DNA of 64,000 nucleotides from the NCBI GenBank assembly GCA_963826795.1, contig CAWGYT010000024.1:186001-250000 (forward strand). Direction: 5' to 3'. This stretch comes from CAWGYT01 sp963826795 (lineage in GTDB: Bacteria > Planctomycetota > Planctomycetia > Pirellulales > Pirellulaceae). The notes beneath the pieces are model-generated. The model was not told the origin of the DNA and made no database searches. It saw only the letters and a list, made by a program, of their open reading frames with translations. Below are positions 38,349 through 45,708 of this stretch, one piece after another (the first letter of the stretch is position 1; each line of letters starts with the position of its first letter). The position numbers and the translations under genes are program-made.

Positions 38349-39797
38349 TCAAGGGTTCGCGGTCAGGGCCGCGGCCACATCCGTTCGATAGGCGGCCAGC
38401 GCGGGTAGAAATCCGACGACGATCGCCAGCAGGATCAGGCTGGGGATTAAGATCCACTCCGTCGAGACGTGGATTTCCAGCGGTGAATCTTCGGAAAGGA
38501 ACTCCACAATATCAATCGGGGGGGCCGTGTCGAGCGCCCCGATCGTGACCCCCGTTTCGGCCTCGATCCACGGGCTGGCGGCGGCGATCAACAGGTGGCC
38601 ACCCATCCAGCCGATCAGTCCCCCTCCCAGGGCCAAAATGACGGCCTCAAGCAACACGACGGCCATCACCGTGCGGCGACCGGCCCCGAGCGACCGCATG
38701 ATGGCAATCTCACGCCGGCGATCGCTCATCGAATTGTAAATGCTCACCAGAATGCTGATCCCGGACACCACACAGATCATGGCGGTCAGCGTGAGCAGCA
38801 CGCGTTGGAATGGCTCGACGATCCGGCTGAACAGGCTGGTGATCTCACCGACGGGAAAAACCGCTTGTGCGACCGAGCCCTCGTTGATCGTATTGCTCAA
38901 ACCTCGCGTGATAATCGGACTCGTCTTCACCAGCAGCGCCGTGATCTCGCGCTGGGGCAAGGGCAAGGGAGTGGTCTTCGTGAGATGAGGTGGCAACTCG
39001 CTTTCGGCCGTTTCACTCAGCTTGGCAGTGGCCGTTGGCATCGCCGCCGCGTCGGCTTCGTTCGCGGCCGCATCGTCCGTCGTGGCCGTGCGCTCGAGCG
39101 GTTTGGCGTGGCCCTCCAGCAAATAGAAGCCTTCCATATTGACGAACACCGCGCGATCGTTGGGCGTTCCCGACGGTGCCAAGATTCCCACAACAAAAAA
39201 CTTGTCTTCGTGCAGTTTGCCTTCCGTCGAGCCGTGTGTGGCGGCGATGGTATCGCCCAGTTTCAGGCCGGCTTCGCGGGCCACACGGGCCCCGACGATC
39301 GCCTCGAAGAAACCGTGTTCGGGGTTGAAGTATTCGAAGTTGCGTCCCTTGGCAAACTCGTACTTCTCCCCGCGATCCTCGTCATACACATAGTTGTCGA
39401 ACATCGCGGGCGTCGTGCCGACCACGCGATACTGCTGGAAGTAGTCTCCCAGGCAGACGGGAATCACACGCTGCACAAAATCCTTCCATTTTCCGTCGTG
39501 GCCGTCCGGACGTTGAGCGGCGGGAAGAAACTCCTGATAGAACGTGTAGGGAATGTTCTCGACCGGTTCGCTCAGGTAAAAAACCGTGTTGAGTACCAGC
39601 TGCAGCCGACCACCCTTGGCGCCCAGGATCAGGTTATAGCCCAGGCTGGAGTTGCTCCGAAACGACTCGGCGACCACGCCATGGATCAAGAGGACGGCCA
39701 CGACCAACATCACGCCCAGGGCCATCGACAAGGCCGTCAGGGCCGATGCCAGACTGCGTCGTTGTATGCTACGCCACGCGATTTTCCATAACGGCAT
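38349..39797 (-). CDS. ABC transporter permease, FtsX/MacB (LolCE) type
   Basis: 482 residues. Begins MPLWKIAWRSIQRRSLAS, with a first transmembrane helix, a large periplasmic domain (about 55-320) and three C-terminal helices (VLLTLTAMICVVSGISILVSIYNSM, VMAVVLLEAVILALGGGLIGWM and LILLAIVVGFLPALAAY). The conserved cytoplasmic loop MSDRRREIAIMRSLGAGRRT is the FtsX-type coupling helix. The periplasmic domain has the MacB-like FEAIVGARVAREAGLKLGDTI. Works with the adjacent ATP-binding gene, most likely exporting or extracting lipoproteins, lipids or peptides. A short repeat-rich gap separates the two genes. Confidence 0.88.
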   Translation of the reverse strand: MPLWKIAWRSIQRRSLASALTALSMALGVMLVVAVLLIHGVVAESFRSNSSLGYNLILGAKGGRLQLVLNTVFYLSEPVENIPYTFYQEFLPAAQRPDGHDGKWKDFVQRVIPVCLGDYFQQYRVVGTTPAMFDNYVYDEDRGEKYEFAKGRNFEYFNPEHGFFEAIVGARVAREAGLKLGDTIAATHGSTEGKLHEDKFFVVGILAPSGTPNDRAVFVNMEGFYLLEGHAKPLERTATTDDAAANEADAAAMPTATAKLSETAESELPPHLTKTTPLPLPQREITALLVKTSPIITRGLSNTINEGSVAQAVFPVGEITSLFSRIVEPFQRVLLTLTAMICVVSGISILVSIYNSMSDRRREIAIMRSLGAGRRTVMAVVLLEAVILALGGGLIGWMGGHLLIAAASPWIEAETGVTIGALDTAPPIDIVEFLSEDSPLEIHVSTEWILIPSLILLAIVVGFLPALAAYRTDVAAALTANP

Positions 39798-39826
39798 GCG
39801 AACAAGTCCTCAGGGAAGCGGAAAGC

Positions 39827-39895
39827 ATCAAGGGTCAAAAGCATCAAGGGCCTGGCAAGTACGGCATGTCCAGTACGGCATGTCCAGTACGGCGC
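39827..39895. repeat. short tandem repeats between ABC genes
   Basis: AAGCATCAAGGG occurs twice (about 39825-39850), then GTACGGCATGTCCA-type units two to three times (about 39858-39892). This is intergenic and low-complexity. Confidence 0.6.
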
Positions 39896-39911
39896 GGTCG
39901 GTCCTCGAAAC

Positions 39912-40595
39912 TCACGGGCTTGCGGGAGTCCCCGAAACCACGCGGTTGATCTCATCCAGACGGTCGACGCGGTCAAATTGTCCGGCCACCTCGGTCGCGT
40001 GCGTGACCATCAACAGCGTGACGCCCTCTTCGCGGCAGGTTTGCCGAATCAGGTCGACGATGTGTTGTTGATTCGCGGGATCGACGTTCGCCGTGGGTTC
40101 GTCCGCCAGCAGCAATTTTGGGTGGTTGGCCAGGGCGCGGGCCACGGCCACCCGCTGTTGCTCGCCCACAGAAAGTTCCGGCGGGCGGTGCGTCAAGCGA
40201 TGGCCGAGTCCGACGCGTTCCAGCAGTCCTTTGGCCCGAGCGGGATCTTTCCGCCCTTTGGCGAACGTCATGCCCAGCTGTACGTTCTCGAACGCCGTAA
40301 AGCCGGCCATCAGATTGAACGTTTGAAAGACATAGCCAATCCGCTCGGCACGAAACCGGTCCGCACCCGCCTCGGCCAGCCGCGTGATGTCCAGGCCATC
40401 AATCACAACTTGGCCTGAATCGGGACGGCTGATCCCGGCAATCACGTGCAGCAGGGTGGTCTTGCCGCATCCGCTTCGACCCACCAGCACGGCTTGTTCG
40501 CCCGATTCAAGTCGGTACGCTGTAATCTCCAGGACGGGCAGGCGGTGCCCGTTCGGTTCCAGATACGACTTCTTCACATCGTGCAGTTCGAGCAT
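39912..40595 (-). CDS. ABC transporter ATP-binding protein, LolD/MacB type
   Basis: 227 residues from the ATG at 40595 (GGAG upstream); the frame extends to 40634 but those residues are not conserved. All nucleotide-binding motifs: Walker A GRSGCGKTT, Q-loop VFQTFNLMAG, signature LSVGEQQRVAVARAL, Walker B LLLADEPTANVD and switch His VTHATEVA. The TANVD and compact length mark the MacB/LolD subfamily, and the partner permease is 115 bases downstream in the same orientation. Signature LSVGE replaces the usual LSGGQ, a tolerated variant. Probably works in membrane-lipoprotein or small-molecule extrusion. Confidence 0.9.
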   Translation of the reverse strand: MLELHDVKKSYLEPNGHRLPVLEITAYRLESGEQAVLVGRSGCGKTTLLHVIAGISRPDSGQVVIDGLDITRLAEAGADRFRAERIGYVFQTFNLMAGFTAFENVQLGMTFAKGRKDPARAKGLLERVGLGHRLTHRPPELSVGEQQRVAVARALANHPKLLLADEPTANVDPANQQHIVDLIRQTCREEGVTLLMVTHATEVAGQFDRVDRLDEINRVVSGTPASP

Positions 40596-40685
40596 GGTGA
40601 GTCCTGCTCCGTGTCTTCCTGGGCGGGTTTCCAAGGGGTCGTCCGGCCGCTCGGACCGCAGGCGGGCCCCGTGGCGACCGCAGGC

Positions 40686-41186
40686 TTATCGGGAGTGACG
40701 CCGGATCGTCCGTTGAATCTCGCGCTGACTGTCGGCCCGCTTCAGGGCTTCTCGCTTGTCGTGCAGTTTCCGCCCGCGTGAGAGACCCAGCAGGACCTTG
40801 GCTTTCCCTTCCTTGAAGTACAACTTGAGCGGGACCAGGGTCAGCCCCTTCTCGTGTGCCTGGCGAGCGAACTTGCGGATTTCGCTGCGATGCAGCAACA
40901 GCTTTCGTGGTCGCTTGGCCTGGTGATTCATATCACTCGCCTGGGCATACTCGGGTATGTCGGCCCCCAGGAGCCAGACCTCACCATCGCGGACGCGTCC
41001 GTAGGATTCGTCCAGCGACAGCCGCCCCACACGGAGGCTCTTCACCTCGCTGCCGACCAGCACGATTCCGCATTCGAGCGTCTCCAGGATCTCGAATTTG
41101 TGCCGCGCTTTGCGGTTCTCCGCCACTAACCGCTCGTTGGGATCGTGCGGCGACTTCTGCTTGGTTTTTTTGTCTTTCTTGGCCAT
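40686..41186 (-). CDS. smpB: SsrA-binding protein SmpB
   Basis: 166 residues from the ATG at 41186 (a GTG two codons upstream is an alternative). Binds tmRNA and brings it to stalled ribosomes for trans-translation. Family landmarks are AENRKARHKFEILETLECGIVL (in parts), the GSEVKSLR motif, ADIPEYAQAS, RPRKLLLHRSEI, KGLTLVPLKLYF and the C-terminal KLHDKREALKRADSQREI. The tail is basic and typical. An extra Lys/Asp-rich N-terminus of about 12 residues is present. The ssrA gene was not seen in the window. Its start is divergent from lipA across 300 bases. Confidence 0.95.
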   Translation of the reverse strand: MAKKDKKTKQKSPHDPNERLVAENRKARHKFEILETLECGIVLVGSEVKSLRVGRLSLDESYGRVRDGEVWLLGADIPEYAQASDMNHQAKRPRKLLLHRSEIRKFARQAHEKGLTLVPLKLYFKEGKAKVLLGLSRGRKLHDKREALKRADSQREIQRTIRRHSR

Positions 41187-41488
41187 CTTCACGCCCAGGT
41201 GCGGACGGGCGGATCATTTCAAGCCCGCTCCGAACCACGTATTATAGCGGCGACCTACCCGGTCGATCGACCGCGGGTGCATCCGAAAAACTCCAGTTGT
41301 CGAATCGGGGCACCCGTCGCTCCGCGCCGGCACCGCGACTTCGGACTACTGACGCGGAGCCGGTCGGACTAGAATACCCGCGTGGGGCAAGGTGAGGTTT
41401 CGAAGGCAGCCGAACCGGACTCTGCCAAAACGTCGGCTGCTCGGTTTGAGTCGCCGCCTCCAAGAGCTACCAACCTCCGCCAGAAAGT

Positions 41489-42412
41489 GTGCCCGTGCCC
41501 GATCCGACGGTTTTTCCCGACCTTCCCGTGGTCGATTCCGGCGAGGCGACGTCCCGCAAACTGCAGCGGTTACCCCGCTGGCTGAAGCGGCAAGTTCCTA
41601 AAGGGAACAGCAACCATCAAACCTCCCGCCTGCTCGAGGAATTCGGGCTGGAGACGGTCTGCGAGAATGCCAAATGCCCCAACCGGATGGAGTGTTACGC
41701 CCAAAGCACGGCGACCTTCATGATCCTGGGAAACGTGTGCACTCGAGCGTGCAGCTTTTGTGCCGTCGGTCGGGGACGACCCGAGCTGCCGGCGGGGGAC
41801 GAGCCCGAGCGTTTGGCGGAAGCCGCCGCACGACTCGGTCTGAAACACGTCGTGATCACGTCGGTGACCCGCGACGACTTGGACGACGGCGGGGCCGAGC
41901 ATTTCTATCGCTGTGTCGTGGCGGTCCGGGCGCGAACCGGAGCCACCGTCGAAGTGCTTACGCCCGACTTCATTCATTGTCCTGCGGCCATCGAGCGAGT
42001 TGTCGCCGCCCGCCCAGAGGTCTTCAACCATAATACCGAGACCGTTCCGAGGCTGTATAAATTGGTCCGGGGTCCGAAGTCCGATTATCGCTGGACCCTG
42101 GAACTGCTCCGGCGCGTCAAACGACTCGACCCTGACGTCAAAACCAAGAGCGGCCTGATGCTGGGGCTGGGCGAGGGGCGGCAGGAGTTGCTGGACGTGC
42201 TGGCCGATCTGCGGGACGTCGACTGCGATTTTTTGACGCTTGGCCAATACTTGCAGCCCGATACGTCCCGCTACCTGCCCGTGGTGCGCTATTTGCCCCC
42301 CGAGGAATTCGCCGAGCTGGAGGAGGCCGCCAGGGGGATGGGATTCGAACAGGTTGCCAGCGGTCCGTTCGTGCGAAGCAGCTACCACGCCCGCGAGATG
42401 GTGGACGCCTAG
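41489..42412 (+). CDS. lipA: lipoyl synthase
   Basis: 307 residues from GTG 41489. Radical-SAM enzyme that inserts two sulfurs into an octanoyl chain on the H or E2 protein. Auxiliary 4Fe-4S cluster in CENAKCPNRMEC (Cys58, 63, 69) and the SAM-cluster motif CTRACSFC (Cys84, 88, 91). Other landmarks are SVTRDDLDDGGA, VFNHNTETVPRLY, KSGLMLGLGE and the terminal RSSYHA, whose Ser is the known sulfur-cluster ligand. The gene is complete. Its last ~104 coding bases and ~57 bases beyond recur at 45145-45305 after a mobile region, as described there. Confidence 0.95.
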   Translation: MPVPDPTVFPDLPVVDSGEATSRKLQRLPRWLKRQVPKGNSNHQTSRLLEEFGLETVCENAKCPNRMECYAQSTATFMILGNVCTRACSFCAVGRGRPELPAGDEPERLAEAAARLGLKHVVITSVTRDDLDDGGAEHFYRCVVAVRARTGATVEVLTPDFIHCPAAIERVVAARPEVFNHNTETVPRLYKLVRGPKSDYRWTLELLRRVKRLDPDVKTKSGLMLGLGEGRQELLDVLADLRDVDCDFLTLGQYLQPDTSRYLPVVRYLPPEEFAELEEAARGMGFEQVASGPFVRSSYHAREMVDA

Positions 42413-42469
42413 CCGCGGGTGGGGCGAGCCGTGCCTCCTGTGTTTCGCCCCCTCCTCCGGCCTTCGGCC
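42309..42469 (+). repeat. lipA 3' end, left copy of a diverged duplication
   Basis: 161 bases covering the final ~104 coding bases of lipA and the following downstream bases, ending in GGCCTTCGGCC where a mobile element begins. The matching copy is at 45145-45305. The copies differ at about nine positions: coding changes are mainly third-position (GGG/GGA, AGC/AGT, TAC/TAT) plus the last codon, Ala versus Gly. Confidence 0.85.
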
Positions 42470-42674
42470 CAATCCTGTTCGGCACACTTTTTGCTCGACT
42501 TATTTTCGCTTACTTTGGCACGGCAATTGCGACTTCAAAGCGCCGTGCGTCAAGGTGTGTCGTTTTGGCAGGAAGCGGTCCATGTCGTCTCCGCGGAAGC
42601 GAAAAGCTGGCAAGAAGATCGCGTCACAGAACATCCAAGGGCTTAAGTATTTCGACAAGTTGATGCCGCTGCTG
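42470..42674 (+). pseudogene. truncated second copy of the IS4-like element: left end and transposase N-terminus
   Basis: Begins CAATCCTGTTCGGCAC, matching the left end of the intact element (CAATAGTGTTCGGCAC at about 43382). From 42582 a frame starts MSSPRKRKAGKKIASQN, followed by IQGLKYFDKLMPLL, which parallels ITGLKYFAKLAPLL of the intact transposase at 43471. After 31 codons it runs into the AAGTCCA repeats and homology is lost. This is the remnant of an earlier insertion into the palindromic repeat behind lipA. It differs enough from the intact copy to be older or a distinct subtype. Confidence 0.75.
42514..42531 (+). promoter_or_regulatory. sigma-54-type promoter box inside the truncated element
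   Basis: TTTGGCACGGCAATTGC matches the consensus TTGGCACG-N4-TTGC, with GG at 42517-42518, ten bases, then GC at 42529-42530. It points toward the transposase remnant start at 42582, about 40 bases past the expected start point. Confidence 0.6.
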
Positions 42675-43290
42675 AGTCCAACAAGTCCAAGACAGTCCAA
42701 CAAGTCCAAGACAGTCCAAAAACAAGTCCAAAACAAGTCCAAAACAAGTCCAAGACGGTCTACAAAAACAAGTCCAAGACGGTCTACAGGCTCCAGAGTC
42801 ATTCGGCAGCACAAGGTAGCCGCAGGCGTGACCGGCGGCGATGAGGGCACGGAAGTAGACCGTCTTAGATTGGCTTTAGATTGGCTTTTAGATTGGCTTC
42901 GTGGCCCCCGTCGCGCCGTAGCCCCCGTCTGCGCACCGTAGCCCCCGTCGCGCAGACGGGGGGCGAACCCGTCCCCCAGCCGATCTCGCCATGCAGGGCC
43001 TCGCATCCACGCCGCGCCACCCCCGCTCTCCGCGAGCGGGGCTACGCAACGGAAGAAACAGGATTGAGACGGTCTGAACAAGTCCAAAACAAGTCCAAAA
43101 ACAAGTCCAAGACGGTCTACAGGCTCCAGAGTCATTCGGCAGCACAAGGTAGCCGCAGGCGTGACCGGCGGCGATGAGGGCACGGAAGTAGACCGTCTTA
43201 GACGAAGACGAAAACTCCAGAAGAAAACTCCGAAAACTCCAGACGGTCTATCAAAGGACGAAAACTCCAGACAAAAAACTCCAGACGGTC
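42675..43290. repeat. mosaic of short repeats left of the intact IS
   Basis: 42675-42780 has about eight copies of an ACAAGTCCAAAAC / AAGTCCAAGAC unit. A 106-base segment (42764-42869) is repeated exactly at 43097-43202; it contains GACGGTCTAC at its left and AGACCGTCTTAGA at its right end. Between the copies lie ATTGGCTTTAG repeats (42868-42898) and GTAGCCCCCGTCGCGC units (42900-42965). 43203-43290 carries GAAAACTCCAGAC and ACGGTCTATCAAA repeats. No gene can be supported, though frames stay open because unit lengths are near multiples of three. Confidence 0.75.
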
Positions 43291-43294
43291 TATC

Positions 43295-44962
43295 AAAGAA
43301 AGCTCCAGACCCGCCACTCGATGCCCCTCACATCACCTTCTGCGCATTTGCCGTAAGTCGCCTCGAAAAAGAGACCTGACCCAATAGTGTTCGGCACGGG
43401 TTTTGCTGAGCCCTGTTTTTTTTGAAGATTGGGCTTGCTAGCTATCTTCGGATGCGTCATTGTATAGGGCATGTCAGACAAGTCCACGCAGAAAGAGAAG
43501 ATCAAAGAGTCGGATATCACCGGGCTCAAATACTTCGCCAAGCTGGCGCCGCTGCTGGAACGTTTGCATGACGACGGATGTGAGAGAGATCGAGCGAACC
43601 GCCGCACGCTGCATTACGACCAGTATTGCATGCTCCTTTTGCTCTATCTCTTCAACCCGATTGTTACGTCGTTGCGGGGCATTCAGCAGGCCAGTGAACT
43701 GAAGAAGGTGCAGCGTCAGTTGGGTTGTGCCCGTGCCTCGTTAGGGTCGCTTTCCGAAGCGACAAGTGTCTTCGAGGCGGAACGACTCAAGGAAATCATC
43801 GCCGAACTGGGTGAGCAGCTTCAGCCGCTGGCTCACGACCGGCGGCTCGTTGATATCCAACAGACGATTACACTCGTCGATGGCTCGGTGATTGCTGCGT
43901 TGCCGAAGATCATGGAGGCCTCCTGGCGCAAAGCCGATTGCGGCAGCGGCTTAGTGAAGTGGCGACTGCATACGCACTTCGAGTTATTGCGTGGTGTGCC
44001 GACTCGCATCGATGTGACACCCAATGGCGGTGGCGAATATGATGAACGAGCGGTTTTGCAGGCGACGATCGCAAGTGATTGCCTCTACGTGGGGGATCGA
44101 GGCTATGCCAAGTTCTCGCTGTTCAACAAGATCGTCTCGGCAAACAGCAGCTATGTGTGCCGACTGCGAGACAATAGCGTTTGGGAAACGGTGGAAACGA
44201 AATACCGCAACGACGATGCGGCCATCGACGAAATCATCAGCGAAGAAATCGTGACCTTTCCGAAGGCGAGTAACGAGAGCCGTCCCGACCACCGTGTTCG
44301 TGTGATCTGTGTCCGCATCAATCCTCACACGAGTCGCGGCAAGTATCGCGGTGGTTCGAGCGGAGTCGACAGTGACGGAATCCTGAGAATCGCCACGAAC
44401 CTGTTGGATGTCCCGGCCGAGACGATCGCTCTGATATTTTCCGAACGGTGGGCGATCGAGATATTTTTCCGCTTTTTCAAGCACATCTTGGGGTGTCGCC
44501 ACCTCCTGAGCCACGACCAGAACGGCATCGAGATCCAGACGTACTCCGCGATCATCGCGTGCATGCTGATCGCCCTCTGGACGGGCAAGAAGCCGACGCT
44601 TCGCACCTACGAGATGATCTGCTTCTATTTTTGCGGTCTGGCGGACGACGATGAGTTGATGAAGCACATCGAAAAACTGAAGTCACAGGACGCATAGGGA
44701 GCCTTTACGATCATGCTCTCTATGGCGTTCGCTGCTGCGCACGCGGCACCCACCATACGTGATCTTCCCGTCTACTTCCCTCCCAATATCTCTGTGCTCG
44801 AGCTCGCCAAACCGTAAAATCTAGCGTCGTCCACGCCAGCCAGCCTGGACGCAACGACTGTGCCGAACACTATTGGGTCAGGTCTCTTTTTCGAGGCGAC
44901 TTACGGCAAATGCGCAGATGGTGATGTGAGGGGCATCGAGTGCTGAGCCTGGAGCTTTCTTT
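43295..44962 (+). mobile_element. IS4-like insertion element with ~103-base inverted arms
   Basis: Near-perfect inverted arms (43295-43397 and 44860-44962; only a few mismatches) enclose one transposase gene. The inner ends read CAATAGTGTTCGGCAC at left and its complement at right. The same ends occur, once, in the truncated copy at 42470. Because that copy lacks the outer ~85 bases of the arm, the true element probably begins at CAAT (about 43382-44876, ~1.5 kb) and the outer arm belongs to its host sequence. Direct target duplications are hidden by the arms. Confidence 0.75.
43471..44697 (+). CDS. IS4-family DDE transposase
   Basis: 408 residues, intact. Catalyses cut-and-paste movement of the element. 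Helical N-terminus (ITGLKYFAKLAPLLERLHDD), an insertion-type core with catalytic Asp137 (TLVDGSV), Asp209 (YVGDRGYAKF) and Glu330 in the Y-R-E-K-like helix ERWAIEIFFRFFKHILG. C-terminus rich in aromatic residues (YEMICFYFCGLADDDEL). An in-frame relic of the same N-terminus lies at 42582. Codon use is less GC-extreme than the neighbouring housekeeping genes, fitting a mobile gene. The start is ATG 43471; a GG-N10-GC box lies about 65 bases upstream. Confidence 0.92.
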   Translation: MSDKSTQKEKIKESDITGLKYFAKLAPLLERLHDDGCERDRANRRTLHYDQYCMLLLLYLFNPIVTSLRGIQQASELKKVQRQLGCARASLGSLSEATSVFEAERLKEIIAELGEQLQPLAHDRRLVDIQQTITLVDGSVIAALPKIMEASWRKADCGSGLVKWRLHTHFELLRGVPTRIDVTPNGGGEYDERAVLQATIASDCLYVGDRGYAKFSLFNKIVSANSSYVCRLRDNSVWETVETKYRNDDAAIDEIISEEIVTFPKASNESRPDHRVRVICVRINPHTSRGKYRGGSSGVDSDGILRIATNLLDVPAETIALIFSERWAIEIFFRFFKHILGCRHLLSHDQNGIEIQTYSAIIACMLIALWTGKKPTLRTYEMICFYFCGLADDDELMKHIEKLKSQDA

Positions 44963-45144
44963 AATAGAACGTCTGGAGTTTTCTGGTCTGGAGTTTTCTG
45001 TTTGATAGACCGTCTGGAGTTTTCGTCCCGCGGCCGCACTCGTCGACCCGAGACACCCGGATACCCCGCGAGCCAAACGCAAAGTAGACCGTCTGGATCT
45101 TTGCGGCGAGCCAAACGCAAAGTAGACCGTCTGGATCTTTGTGC
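44963..45144. repeat. short repeats right of the IS
   Basis: GTCTGGAGTTTTC occurs three times (44970-45025), then a 39-base unit GAGCCAAACGCAAAG + TAGACCGTCTGGATCTTTG occurs twice (about 45069-45141). These are reverse complements of the left-side ACTCCAGACGGTCTA theme, so both flanks share the AGACCGTCT core. The array ends directly at the second lipA copy. Confidence 0.7.
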
Positions 45145-45305
45145 TCGCCGAGCTGGAGGAGGCCGCCAGGGGAATGGGATTCGAACAGGTTGCCAGCGGT
45201 CCGTTCGTGCGAAGTAGCTATCACGCCCGCGAGATGGTGGACGGTTAGCCGCGGGTGGGGCGACCCGTGCCTCCGGTGTTCCGCCCCCTCATCCGGCCTT
45301 CGGCC
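45145..45305 (+). repeat. lipA 3' end, right copy (gene fragment)
   Basis: Encodes LAELEEAARGMGFEQVASG ... SSYHAREMVDG and a stop, then the shared downstream bases and a complete palindromic element. It lacks the rest of lipA. Substitutions are mostly silent, showing that this end evolved in a functional lipA before becoming detached. It adjoins repeats, not the IS end itself. Confidence 0.85.
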
Positions 45306-45333
45306 ACCTTCTCCCGCGTTGGGGAGAAGGGAC
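45283..45333 (-). repeat. dispersed palindromic (REP-like) element, copy 3
   Basis: Full-length copy, inverted relative to 12148. The corresponding place in the left lipA copy is cut by the truncated IS at 42470. Confidence 0.7.
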
Positions 45334-45708
45334 ATGCGGCGGAGGGGGTGGGGTGAGTCGATGAGATGGAAGGCGTCGGACGGAAAGGGGCGTTGAGGAA
45401 TCCCCCCGAGGTTGTTACCTCTCCCGTGTCCGTGAGAGGTCGCTGCGAGAGGGGGAGGGCAAGCAGCGGGTGAGGGCAAGCAGCGGGTGAGGGCAAGCAG
45501 CGGGTGAGGGCAAGCAGCGGGCAAACGCCGGCGACGGCCGGCCGGGGGTCGCCGGTTGTCGGGTCGATTGCAGACTCGGTTGGAATCGGCCAACATACAA
45601 GCTGGCGGGAATTGCGTTCGCAGTTTCCGCGGGCTTAATTCCCGCGGACCCGCTTCGAATTGTCCTCGCGCAGATCCGCAAGCTTAATCGCCCTGGGGAA
45701 GTTTTTCC
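45334..45708. other. intergenic region with 18-base tandem repeat
   Basis: 45417-45440 is a CTCTCCC...GAGAGG palindrome; 45459-45526 holds about 3.7 units of GCAAGCAGCGGGTGAGGG. The part from 45530 to 45708 should hold the promoter of the VKOR gene; I see no strong box. Confidence 0.55.

Noticed and set aside
42675..42790. CRISPR-like array (AAGTCCA units)
   Set aside because: Units of 11-15 bases without unique spacers and no cas gene; a simple tandem repeat.
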